Shown in pieces: positions 9,986 through 17,633 of a stretch of 46,161 nt of DNA. The position numbers were made by a program, and so were the translations under genes. The DNA is from JBJHCA01 sp050485785 (lineage in GTDB: Bacteria > Bacteroidota > Bacteroidia > Chitinophagales > Saprospiraceae): positions 1 to 46,161 of the forward strand of contig JBJHCA010000018.1 of the NCBI GenBank assembly GCA_050485785.1. Direction: 5' to 3'. The notes under the pieces were generated by a model that saw nothing but the letters and a program-made list of their open reading frames with translations, ran no database searches and was not told the origin of the DNA. Position 1 is the stretch's first letter, and the number at the start of each line of letters is the position of its first letter.

Positions 9986-11440
9986 TTGACTTCGAAAACC
10001 TTGAAAGATCCCTGGAAAAAATGGCGTTTTATTCCGCTGATTGGCGGGCCTGCCGGCTTTGCCGTGTGTATGGCCTTGGTGCCTGAAGGGGAAACCGGTA
10101 TTATGGTCAAAATGCTGGCCGTAGCAATCTGGATGCTCATCTGGTGGCTGACCGAAGTGGTATCGATTTCCGTAACCGCCTTGTTGCCGCTGATACTGAT
10201 CCCGGCATTGGGCATATTGCCACTCACAACCATTTCATCGCTGTACACTCATCCAATCGTGTTTCTGTTTTTCGGTGGTTTTCTGCTTGCCCTGGGAATT
10301 GAGAAGTGGAATCTGCACCGGAGGATCGCACTCAACATTTTGCTCAAAACCGGTTCCCGACCGCGAAATGTACTCTTGGGTATCCTGCTGGCCACAGGCC
10401 TACTGAGTATGTGGATCAGCAATACTGCCACAGCAGTGATGATGTTTCCCATTGCCCTGTCCATTGCGGCTATTTACCGGCAAAAATACGAAGCATCCGA
10501 ATCTTCCCCGTTTCAGTTGATTTTCTTGCTGGCTGTAGCTTACGGAGCCAACATCGGCGGCATTGCCACATTGATCGGCACACCGCCTAACCTCATTCTG
10601 GCAGGCTTTTATCACGACACCTTCAATCGCGACATTAGCTTCATAGCCTGGTTCAGTATTGGCTTTCCTCTGAGTATTATTCTGGGTGCTGCGGTTTTTT
10701 ACTACATGGGCAGATTTTTGCCGGACAATGAATCCGATTCTGCCCAGGAGGAATTTATCCGCTCCGAACTCGCAGTGCTGGGAAAAATATCAGTGGCTGA
10801 AAAGCGCTTCCTCGTGGTTTTTTGCCTCACTGCCCTGGCCTGGATGATCAGACCTCAACTGGCAGAAATACTGCCCTTTGAAGAGTTTACCGACACTACG
10901 GTGGCCCTCATAGGCGGATTGATGCTGTTTATCATTCCATCGGGCAACGAACATGATCCGGTACTGCTTCAGTGGTCGGATACTGTAAAACTGCCCTGGG
11001 GCATTCTGCTGCTTTTTGGTGGTGGGCTCTCTCTCGCATCAGGCCTTCAGCATACAGGAATAGTAAGCCTTATGGGGCAATACATCATCGGGTTTGACAT
11101 GGGTACGATGCTGATTATCATAGCACTGGTTACAATTGTTGGTGTTTTTGCCACCGAACTTATTTCCAATATGGCTCTGGTGGCAGCCATGATGGCGGTA
11201 ATAGTTGTGATTGGTGAAACGCTCAACATTCCTTTTCTCATTCTCGCCGTGCCGCTAACTATCGGTGCAAGTTGTGCTTTCATGCTCCCGATGGCCACGC
11301 CGCCCAATGCCATAGTTTTTGGCGGCGGCGGCATACGGATCAGGCAAATGGCTGCAATCGGTATAGTGCTAAATGTACTGGCCGTTTTGCTGATCAGCCT
11401 GTTTGTTTTCACCATCAGTCCTTATATTCTTAGCTGGTAA
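9986..11440 (+). CDS. DASS/SLC13-family sodium:carboxylate symporter
   Basis: A 484-residue polytopic inner-membrane transporter of the divalent anion:sodium symporter family (CitT/SdcS/NaDC relatives), which import dicarboxylates, citrate or sulfate with sodium. Two pseudo-symmetric halves are visible. The first has SNTATAVMM near residue 145 and GTPPNLIL near 197-204, the second SNMALVAAMM and the matching ATPPNAIVFGGG near 437. These are the sodium- and substrate-binding SNT-type and TPPN motifs; in the second repeat the T of SNT is M. About a dozen hydrophobic segments fit the family length. The start used is TTG at 9986, since the next in-frame ATG falls inside the first membrane segment. 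The substrate cannot be told from sequence. It is a single-gene unit. Confidence 0.88.
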   Translation: MTSKTLKDPWKKWRFIPLIGGPAGFAVCMALVPEGETGIMVKMLAVAIWMLIWWLTEVVSISVTALLPLILIPALGILPLTTISSLYTHPIVFLFFGGFLLALGIEKWNLHRRIALNILLKTGSRPRNVLLGILLATGLLSMWISNTATAVMMFPIALSIAAIYRQKYEASESSPFQLIFLLAVAYGANIGGIATLIGTPPNLILAGFYHDTFNRDISFIAWFSIGFPLSIILGAAVFYYMGRFLPDNESDSAQEEFIRSELAVLGKISVAEKRFLVVFCLTALAWMIRPQLAEILPFEEFTDTTVALIGGLMLFIIPSGNEHDPVLLQWSDTVKLPWGILLLFGGGLSLASGLQHTGIVSLMGQYIIGFDMGTMLIIIALVTIVGVFATELISNMALVAAMMAVIVVIGETLNIPFLILAVPLTIGASCAFMLPMATPPNAIVFGGGGIRIRQMAAIGIVLNVLAVLLISLFVFTISPYILSW

Positions 11441-11593
11441 CCAAAGGGAATATTCGGCATGTTTTTTATATATCTCTTTGTTGTGCATGCTTCCTGCCGC
11501 CGAGGTATTATTGGCGATTTCCTGAGGCGGCTGACTTTTGAAGTAAGATAAAAATTCCGGCAACGTGATCCCTGACAAATGCGGACACCCGTA

Positions 11594-11628
11594 AAACAAA
11601 AATGGGTGACTGCAAAAAGCAATCACCC
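11594..11628 (-). terminator. Rho-independent terminator of nrdA
   Basis: On the minus strand, 30 bp past the nrdA stop, an inverted repeat (plus-strand GGGTGACTGC at 11604-11613, AAAAA loop, GCAATCACCC at 11619-11628; one mismatch) is followed by the T-rich run ATTTTTGTTTTA. It would end the nrdB-nrdA transcript. Confidence 0.7.
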
Positions 11629-11658
11629 TACAAACTCAACCAGCAATAAAAATTCTCT

Positions 11659-14076
11659 TTAACTACCGCACATCAGGCAATCCGGATCGTCCATACTACA
11701 GGCTTTGCCTTCCATGGAGTCGTTCAGTTCGTCCTTTTTTATGATGGTTGGTTGTACATCCAGCGGAGCAGAAGAAGAGGAAGGTGCCGGTTTGGCAAAC
11801 TTCCGCTGATACTTCTCACTCAGCGTAAACTTGATCGGATCGGCTGCACCTCGTGAACGCAGATAATACATTCCCGTTTTTAATCCGGCCTTCCACGCAT
11901 AGAAATGCATGCTCGACAATCTGCTGTAGTCAGGACTTTCCATAAAAAGGTTAAGACTCTGGCTCTGACAGATAAACGCACCCCGATCAGCTGACATGTC
12001 AATGATGGTTTTCATGCTCAGCTCCCACGTGGTTTTGTAAAGATTCTTCACTGAATCCGGAATGTCTTCAATATGCTGAATACTGCCATTGGCCGCAATT
12101 ATGGTCTCCTTCACTTCCTCATTCCATAAACCAAGTGCTATCAAGTCTTTAAGCAAATGCTTGTTCACCACAATGTATTCACCGCTCAGTGTACGACGGG
12201 TGTAAATATTGGAAGTGTAAGGCTCAAAACATTCATTGTTGCCCAGTATCTGAGAAGTGGATGCCGTAGGCATGGGTGCCAGCAATAAGCTGTTTCGCAC
12301 ACCGTGTTCGGTAACCTCTTTTCTCAAGGTGTCCCAGTCCCAGCGATCTGACGGCTCAACTCCCCACATGTCAAACTGGAATACGCCGCTGCTGATCGGG
12401 CTTCCCTGGAATGTGCTGTATGGCCCCTGCTCTTTGGAAAGTTTGCAGCTTTCAGATACTGCACCGTAGTAAATAGTCTCAAATATATCGCGGTTCAGCT
12501 TTCTGGCTTCCGCACTGTCAAATGGATACCTCATAAGAATAAATGCATCGGCCAAACCCTGCACACCAATTCCGATTGGCCTATGGCGCATGTTCGAGTT
12601 ACGCGCTTCTTCGATGGGATAGTAATTGACATCGATGATCTTATTCAGGTTCCGCGTTACAATCCTCGTTACTTTGTAAAGTTTCTCAAAGTTATAGGTG
12701 CCATCGTCTTCCACAAACTTAGACAGGTTGATGGATGCCAGGTTGCACACGGCTACTTCATCAGGGGCAGTATATTCAATGATCTCGGTACACAAATTGC
12801 TGCTGCGGATTGTACCTAGATTTTGCTGATTCGACTTCTTGTTACAGGCGTCTTTATACAGCATATATGGCGTTCCGGTTTCTATCTGGCTTTCGAGTAT
12901 AGCAAACCAAAGCTCTTGCGCCCTGATGGTTTTACGCGCTCTGCCTTCTTCCTCATATCGATGATAAAGCTGTTCAAATTCACCGCCGTAGGTATCGTAT
13001 AGCCCCGGGGCTTCATTGGGGCAAAACAATGACCACATACCGTTATCCTGAACCCGCTGCATAAATAAATCAGGAATCCACATGGCATAAAACAGGTCTC
13101 TGGCGCGCAATTCCTCTTTGCCATGGTTCTTCTTCAACTCCAGAAAATCAAAAATGTCGGCATGCCAGGGCTCAATGTACACGGCAAATGCACCCTTTCT
13201 TTTTCCTCCACCCTGGTCAACATACCGGGCAGTATCGTTGTAAACTCGCAGCATGGGTATAATTCCGTTAGACGTTCCACCGGTCCCTTTAATGTAGCTG
13301 CCCTTGGCCCGAATATTGTGTATGCTGAGCCCAATACCGCCCGCACTTTGGGAAATGCGGGCACAGCGGGCAAGTGTATCAAAGATGCCGGAAATACTGT
13401 CATCGGTCATGCTGAGCAAAAAACACGATGATAGCTGGGGTTTGGGTGTACCTGCATTGAATAACGTAGGTGTAGCGTGTATAAACCATTTTTCCGACAT
13501 CATATTGTAAGTCTGTACAGCAGACTCTATATCGTTGCCATGAATGCCAACGGCAGCACGCATGAGCATATGCTGTGGGCGCTCTACTACCCTGCCGTTC
13601 ATGCGCAGCAGGTATGAACGCTCCAGTGTTTTAAATCCGAAGTAGTCAAAATTGTAATCCCTGTCGTAAATGATGGAAGCATCTAGTTTGTCGCGGTTTT
13701 CACGGATTATCTGAATGGTTTGCTCACCTATGAGGCCCGCTTTGTCTCCGGTTTTAGGGTCAATATACTGGTAGAGCATTTCCATGGTTTTCGAAAAACT
13801 CTTTTCCGTATCCTTATGCAGATTGGAAATGGCAATACGCGCTGCAAGCAAGGCGTAATCCGGATGCCTGGCAGCCATGGTGGCGGCAGTCTCCGCAGCC
13901 AGCACATCCAGCTCATTGGTCGTAACGCCATCATACAAGCCCAGAATTACCTGCCTGGCAATGTCGATGGGTTCAACGTAATCAGGATCAAGCCCGTAAC
14001 ACAAGCGCTTAACCCGGGCGGTAATTTTATCAAAGCTCACGTCCTGTGGCTTGCCGTTTCTTTTAATAACTTTCAT
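11659..14076 (-). CDS. nrdA: Class Ia ribonucleoside-diphosphate reductase, alpha subunit
   Basis: The 805-residue large subunit reduces ribonucleoside diphosphates to deoxyribonucleotides for DNA synthesis. An ATP-cone allosteric domain occupies about residues 1-95 (MKVIKRNGKPQDVSFDKI). The active-site set is present: the first redox cysteine in QLSSCFLL near 217, NLCTEI near 427 with the radical cysteine and glutamate, and CNLASINLS near 440 with the second redox cysteine. The C-terminus ends with the thioredoxin-interacting cysteine pair in DCLMCGS. Length and motifs are normal for the aerobic class I enzyme. It lies 43 bp downstream of nrdB on the same strand, so the two form an operon in the order nrdB-nrdA, opposite to the enterobacterial order. 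A terminator follows at 11594-11628. Confidence 0.97.
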   Translation of the reverse strand: MKVIKRNGKPQDVSFDKITARVKRLCYGLDPDYVEPIDIARQVILGLYDGVTTNELDVLAAETAATMAARHPDYALLAARIAISNLHKDTEKSFSKTMEMLYQYIDPKTGDKAGLIGEQTIQIIRENRDKLDASIIYDRDYNFDYFGFKTLERSYLLRMNGRVVERPQHMLMRAAVGIHGNDIESAVQTYNMMSEKWFIHATPTLFNAGTPKPQLSSCFLLSMTDDSISGIFDTLARCARISQSAGGIGLSIHNIRAKGSYIKGTGGTSNGIIPMLRVYNDTARYVDQGGGKRKGAFAVYIEPWHADIFDFLELKKNHGKEELRARDLFYAMWIPDLFMQRVQDNGMWSLFCPNEAPGLYDTYGGEFEQLYHRYEEEGRARKTIRAQELWFAILESQIETGTPYMLYKDACNKKSNQQNLGTIRSSNLCTEIIEYTAPDEVAVCNLASINLSKFVEDDGTYNFEKLYKVTRIVTRNLNKIIDVNYYPIEEARNSNMRHRPIGIGVQGLADAFILMRYPFDSAEARKLNRDIFETIYYGAVSESCKLSKEQGPYSTFQGSPISSGVFQFDMWGVEPSDRWDWDTLRKEVTEHGVRNSLLLAPMPTASTSQILGNNECFEPYTSNIYTRRTLSGEYIVVNKHLLKDLIALGLWNEEVKETIIAANGSIQHIEDIPDSVKNLYKTTWELSMKTIIDMSADRGAFICQSQSLNLFMESPDYSRLSSMHFYAWKAGLKTGMYYLRSRGAADPIKFTLSEKYQRKFAKPAPSSSSAPLDVQPTIIKKDELNDSMEGKACSMDDPDCLMCGS

Positions 14077-14119
14077 GGTAGGTTTACTTTAATACATAGT
14101 GAACAGATATTACTGACGG

Positions 14120-15097
14120 CTAAAATTCATCATCGATACTAAAAACCTGCTTGTCACGGCCTGCCATTACGCCGGCTTTCTGATAATCGCCAACCCGCTT
14201 TTCAAAAAAGTTGGTCTTGCCCTGCATGCTGATCAGTTCCATCCACGGGAATGGATTCTGAACGTTGTAGTATCGCTCATTCCCCAGTGAAACCAGCAGG
14301 CGGTCGGCTACAAACTGGATATATTGAGTCATCAGGTCTGCATTCATCCCAATCAGTGACACCGGCAATGCATCATTTACAAACTCGGTTTCAAATTCTA
14401 CAGCCTCAGTGATTATATCCTGTATTTCTTTGGGATCCAGTTTGTTATTGAGCATGGAATACAACAAACATGCAAAATCACAATGCATGCCCTCATCGCG
14501 GCTGATCAGCTCATTGCTGAATGACAACCCGGGCATCAATCCGCGCTTCTTTAGCCAGAAAATAGAACAGAAACTTCCGCTGAAAAATATGCCCTCCACT
14601 GCAGCAAATGCCACCAGTCTGTGGGCAAATGAAGGTGCATTCTCAATCCATTTAATTGCCCAGCCGGCTTTCTTCTGTACACAGGGTAAAGTTTCAATGG
14701 CATTGAGCAATTCGGTTTTCTCAGCCGGATCTTTGATGTAGGTGTCAATCAGCAAACTGTAGGTTTCAGAATGAATGTCCTCTATCATGATCTGTGTCGC
14801 ATAAAATGACCGGGCTTCAGGAACCTGCACATCAGCGTAAAAATTAACACACAGATTCTCATTCACTATGCCATCGCTGGCTGCAAAAAATGCCAGAACA
14901 TGTTTCACGAAATGCCGCTCATTATCATTGAGCTTGTTCTTCCAGTGATCGAGATCCTGCTCCAGATCAATTTCGTCAGCCGTCCAAAAACAGGCCAGGG
15001 CTTTCTTCCTCCACTCCCAAATCTCCGGATATTCAATGGGAAATAATACAAACCTTAATGGGTTCTCTTTTAGTAATGGCTCTTCGTTCTGCTTCAT
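14120..15097 (-). CDS. nrdB: Class Ia ribonucleoside-diphosphate reductase, beta subunit
   Basis: The small subunit carries the diiron centre and stable tyrosyl radical that start catalysis in NrdA. Metal ligands of the ferritin-like fold are recognisable: ADEIDLEQD, ASDGIVNE, IEDIHSETYS (glutamate, histidine and the radical tyrosine), AAVEGIFFSG and RDEGMHCDF. I place the start at the ATG whose complement ends at 15097, giving 325 residues beginning MKQNEEPLLKENPLRF. The longer open frame to 15160 adds 21 residues that do not look like the family, and the sequence AGGAAG lies just before the chosen ATG. The upstream region holds paired DnaA boxes (15308-15410), which could couple its expression to replication. 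The C-terminal end stays within the normal family pattern. Confidence 0.95.
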   Translation of the reverse strand: MKQNEEPLLKENPLRFVLFPIEYPEIWEWRKKALACFWTADEIDLEQDLDHWKNKLNDNERHFVKHVLAFFAASDGIVNENLCVNFYADVQVPEARSFYATQIMIEDIHSETYSLLIDTYIKDPAEKTELLNAIETLPCVQKKAGWAIKWIENAPSFAHRLVAFAAVEGIFFSGSFCSIFWLKKRGLMPGLSFSNELISRDEGMHCDFACLLYSMLNNKLDPKEIQDIITEAVEFETEFVNDALPVSLIGMNADLMTQYIQFVADRLLVSLGNERYYNVQNPFPWMELISMQGKTNFFEKRVGDYQKAGVMAGRDKQVFSIDDEF

Positions 15098-15307
15098 CTT
15101 CCTGGTATCTTTTATGTGTGTTTTGTTAATGTCTCCGTGCTTACAGTATTGTCTGGTCAATCTCGGTGCAATACATTGAAATTTACTCGCGTATCATCGG
15201 CCTGACAAACTTGATTGATGCAAAAGCCCCGTGTGGATATGCTTGCTTGTGCAGCGACTGCTAAGATAGAATGTATGCTTAGAAATTTGCCATTGCTATT
15301 GTGGTAA

Positions 15308-15330
15308 GTTATCCACATTATGTGGATAAC
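15308..15330. promoter_or_regulatory. Palindromic pair of DnaA boxes (I)
   Basis: GTTATCCACA, a TTA spacer, then TGTGGATAAC: a perfect inverted repeat containing two exact consensus DnaA boxes TTATCCACA facing each other. Confidence 0.75.
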
Positions 15331-15382
15331 GTTTTTATATTGCTGTATTTCAATTAATTAACAAAATACTAACAAATATGCG

Positions 15383-15410
15383 ATGTGGATAACTTGCAAG
15401 TTATCCACAT
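15383..15410. promoter_or_regulatory. Palindromic pair of DnaA boxes (II)
   Basis: A perfect 28-bp palindrome, ATGTGGATAACTTG followed by its reverse complement, contains two more exact DnaA boxes. Here they are arranged tail to tail with a different spacing from pair I. Confidence 0.75.
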
Positions 15411-15525
15411 TTTATTGTCCGGTAATCGCATTTCTCCACATTCTTTCAACGAAATCAATCGGGCCCGGATGATGCCAGGCTGTTACCGGCTCATTGCTCA
15501 ACCTGAACTTTGATTGCTTGTTGTC

Positions 15526-15557
15526 TTGAAAAGCTTCGTGGCATAATGTTAGATTTG
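15526..15557 (+). promoter_or_regulatory. Bacteroidota-type promoter of the small gene before ade
   Basis: TTG at 15526-15528, a 21-bp spacer and TAGATTTG at 15550-15557 match the Bacteroidota primary-sigma consensus. Transcription would start about 15563. This makes the upstream in-frame starts at 15510 and 15546 unlikely and favours ATG 15576. Confidence 0.55.
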
Positions 15558-15575
15558 CCCTATAATTTAACTCCA

Positions 15576-15854
15576 ATGCGCATTGTTCGAGAAATCAATC
15601 ACTATCCCTGTAAAATAACCCTGATGGAATATGGCGGCAGGTACAACATCAAATTTGAAGACAGCTTATCGGCCATTACCCTGAAACTGATATCTCCTGA
15701 TGCAGGTATGACTCCGGATGAAATAATGGAGGCCATAGACCCACAGTTGGTAAAAAAAGTATTGCAGCAGTTAAACCACTGCAACGAAATATCGCTAACT
15801 CATTTTTACAAACCGCTTAACTCACCAAATCAGGATGATGATGATATCATCTGA
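15576..15854 (+). CDS. Small conserved-looking protein of unknown function
   Basis: With the start chosen here it is 92 residues, beginning MRIVREINHYPCKITLMEYGGRYNIKFED. The open frame extends 22 codons further upstream, but a promoter of the phylum type lies inside that extension, so I prefer ATG 15576. It has a beta-rich first half, a predicted helical second half (MTPDEIMEAIDPQLVKKVLQQLNHC) and an acidic tail (NQDDDDII). No signal peptide or membrane segment. It ends 24 bp before adenine deaminase and is probably co-transcribed with it, and it sits immediately beside the DnaA-box cluster. I do not recognise a family and assign no function. Confidence 0.7.
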   Translation: MRIVREINHYPCKITLMEYGGRYNIKFEDSLSAITLKLISPDAGMTPDEIMEAIDPQLVKKVLQQLNHCNEISLTHFYKPLNSPNQDDDDII

Positions 15855-15878
15855 CTGGTTAAATCCCAAACAAACAAC

Positions 15879-17513
15879 ATGAAAACTGAGCAGATTTCAG
15901 GAAATATCGTAAATATTCAACAAAGAGATATCTATCCCGGCATAATTGATATGGCCAACGGGAAAATTACTGCCATAAGTAAAACCAACGGACCTGTACC
16001 CGACCGATTCATACTGCCCGGTTTTATAGATGCTCATGTTCACATCGAAAGCAGTATGCTGGTTCCTTCTGAATTTGCAAGAATCGCCGTTTGTCATGGT
16101 ACAGTAGCTACTGTTTCCGACCCTCACGAGATTGCCAATGTTCTTGGAGTAGATGGAGTGGATTACATGATAGATAATGGCAATACGGTTCCCTTTCACT
16201 TCTTTTTTGGTGCACCTTCCTGTGTGCCGGCTACTTCCTATGAGACCTCGGGGGCTATTATTGACAGCAGTCAAATTGCTGCATTACTCCAACGCCCTGA
16301 AATTCTCTATCTCAGTGAAATGATGAATTACCCCGGTGTACTGCACGGCGATCCGGAAGTGCTGGCAAAACTCAACGCTGCTCGACAGGCAGGCAAACCC
16401 ATAGACGGTCACGCTCCGGGACTTGCCGGTGATGCGGCGGTGAATTACATCCGGGCAGGAATTACTACCGATCATGAATGTTATACCCTGGAAGAAGCCA
16501 GGTTCAAAGCTTCTCATGGCATGAAAATAGCCATCCGAGAAGGCAGTGCGGCCAGAAACTTTAACGAACTGATACCTCTCATCAGAGAATACCCCGGGCA
16601 GATCATGTTCTGCAGTGACGACAAACACCCCGATGACCTGATGAAAGGTCATATCGACAGGCTTGTAGCAGGGGCAGTAAGTATGGGATATGATCTTTTC
16701 GACATTCTTCAGGCTGCCTGCATCACACCGGTGGAACATTACAATCTCCCTTTGGGCCTTCTTAGGCCCGGAGACCCTGCTGACTTTATCATTGTAACAG
16801 ATCTGACCCACTTCAAACATCAGGCTACTCATATCAGTGGACAAAAGGTGGCTGAGTTTGGACGACCCCTGATGGGAACAGAGCCGGCAGAAACACCCAA
16901 TCAGTTTTTCCCGGTAAGCATTACAGCAGATGATATTGCACTTCCGGCTCAGGAAGGGGATGTTCGGTGTATTAAAGCCCTGGACGGATTATTAATTACT
17001 GAAAGCATTGAATGGGTTCCCAGGGTGGAAAACGGATGGGTAGTTGCCGATACTCAACGGGATATCCTGAAACTGGTGGTGATCAATCGCTATCGGCAGG
17101 CACCGCCGGCAATCGGGCTGATTCATGGTTTTGGCTTAAAAGAAGGCGCACTGGCTTCCACGGTAGCTCACGATTCACATAATATCATTGCAGTAGGAAC
17201 CGACGACGAAAGTATTGCCCGGGCTGTGAACACAGTAGCTAAGCACGGAGGTGGCATTGCAGCGGTTGGTCCTCAGTCGGCTAAAGTGCTTCCATTGCCG
17301 GTAGCCGGTCTTATGAGCATTCAGGATGCAGCCACCACAGCCGGGTTATATGAGGAAATTGACCTGGAAAGTAAAAAGTTGGGTTCGCAGCTTCGAGCTC
17401 CATTCATGACTTTGTCATTTATGGCCCTGTTAGTGATCCCCAGCCTGAAATTAAGCGATCAGGGATTGTTTGATGGCCATACTTTCAAGTTTAAAACACT
17501 GTTCACCGGATGA
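15879..17513 (+). CDS. ade: Adenine deaminase
   Basis: A cytosolic metal-dependent amidohydrolase that deaminates adenine to hypoxanthine and ammonia in purine salvage. At 544 residues it has the normal family length. The N-terminal beta domain is followed by the first metal site ILPGFIDAHVHIESSM (about residues 46-61) and TVSDPHEIANVLG, then GHAPGL and TTDHE with further histidines. The C-terminal adenine-deaminase domain includes THDSH-like AHDSHNIIAVGTDD and GGGIAAVG. It starts 24 bp after the small unknown gene, which suggests a two-gene transcript from the promoter at 15526-15557. Confidence 0.95.
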   Translation: MKTEQISGNIVNIQQRDIYPGIIDMANGKITAISKTNGPVPDRFILPGFIDAHVHIESSMLVPSEFARIAVCHGTVATVSDPHEIANVLGVDGVDYMIDNGNTVPFHFFFGAPSCVPATSYETSGAIIDSSQIAALLQRPEILYLSEMMNYPGVLHGDPEVLAKLNAARQAGKPIDGHAPGLAGDAAVNYIRAGITTDHECYTLEEARFKASHGMKIAIREGSAARNFNELIPLIREYPGQIMFCSDDKHPDDLMKGHIDRLVAGAVSMGYDLFDILQAACITPVEHYNLPLGLLRPGDPADFIIVTDLTHFKHQATHISGQKVAEFGRPLMGTEPAETPNQFFPVSITADDIALPAQEGDVRCIKALDGLLITESIEWVPRVENGWVVADTQRDILKLVVINRYRQAPPAIGLIHGFGLKEGALASTVAHDSHNIIAVGTDDESIARAVNTVAKHGGGIAAVGPQSAKVLPLPVAGLMSIQDAATTAGLYEEIDLESKKLGSQLRAPFMTLSFMALLVIPSLKLSDQGLFDGHTFKFKTLFTG

Positions 17514-17587
17514 TCCGAGGGTTATTAAGAACCGTTTTAATTAACCGGATTCACTGCCATAATCTTCACAGCTCAGCAGGCCGGTGG

Positions 17588-17595
17588 TATCTTTG
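17588..17595 (+). promoter_or_regulatory. Probable promoter -7 element of fhs
   Basis: TATCTTTG matches TAnnTTTG exactly, 38 bp before the fhs ATG. A good TTG at the expected upstream distance is missing, so it is weaker than the other promoters listed. Confidence 0.4.
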
Positions 17596-17633
17596 GCTTC
17601 AGTAAAATATCCAAAGCAAATCAACTCAAAGTT

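Larger units (their letters stand above)
15098..15575. other. Intergenic region with DnaA-box cluster; candidate oriC or DnaA-regulated nrd promoter
   Basis: About 480 bp between divergent nrdB (minus) and a small plus-strand gene. It has four exact TTATCCACA boxes arranged as two palindromes (15308-15330 and 15383-15410), separated by about 52 bp that are strongly A+T-rich. One-mismatch boxes lie at about 15230 (TGTGGATAT) and 15433 (TTCTCCACA). The layout (paired boxes around an easily melted stretch, genes pointing away on both sides) fits a replication origin. It equally fits DnaA control of nrdBA, a documented target of DnaA in other bacteria. Confidence 0.6.

Noticed and set aside
9986..11440. 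Arsenite/ArsB-type efflux pump
   Set aside because: The paired SNT and TPPN motifs are those of the DASS/SLC13 carboxylate symporters.
15308..15330. NrdR box upstream of nrdB
   Set aside because: The palindrome is an exact pair of DnaA boxes and does not fit the NrdR pattern (ACA-C-[AT]-A-T-A...).
15897..16844. Minus-strand frames of 125 and 186 residues inside ade
   Set aside because: Shadows of the adenine deaminase gene, with composition and cysteine/histidine content unlike real proteins of this genome.
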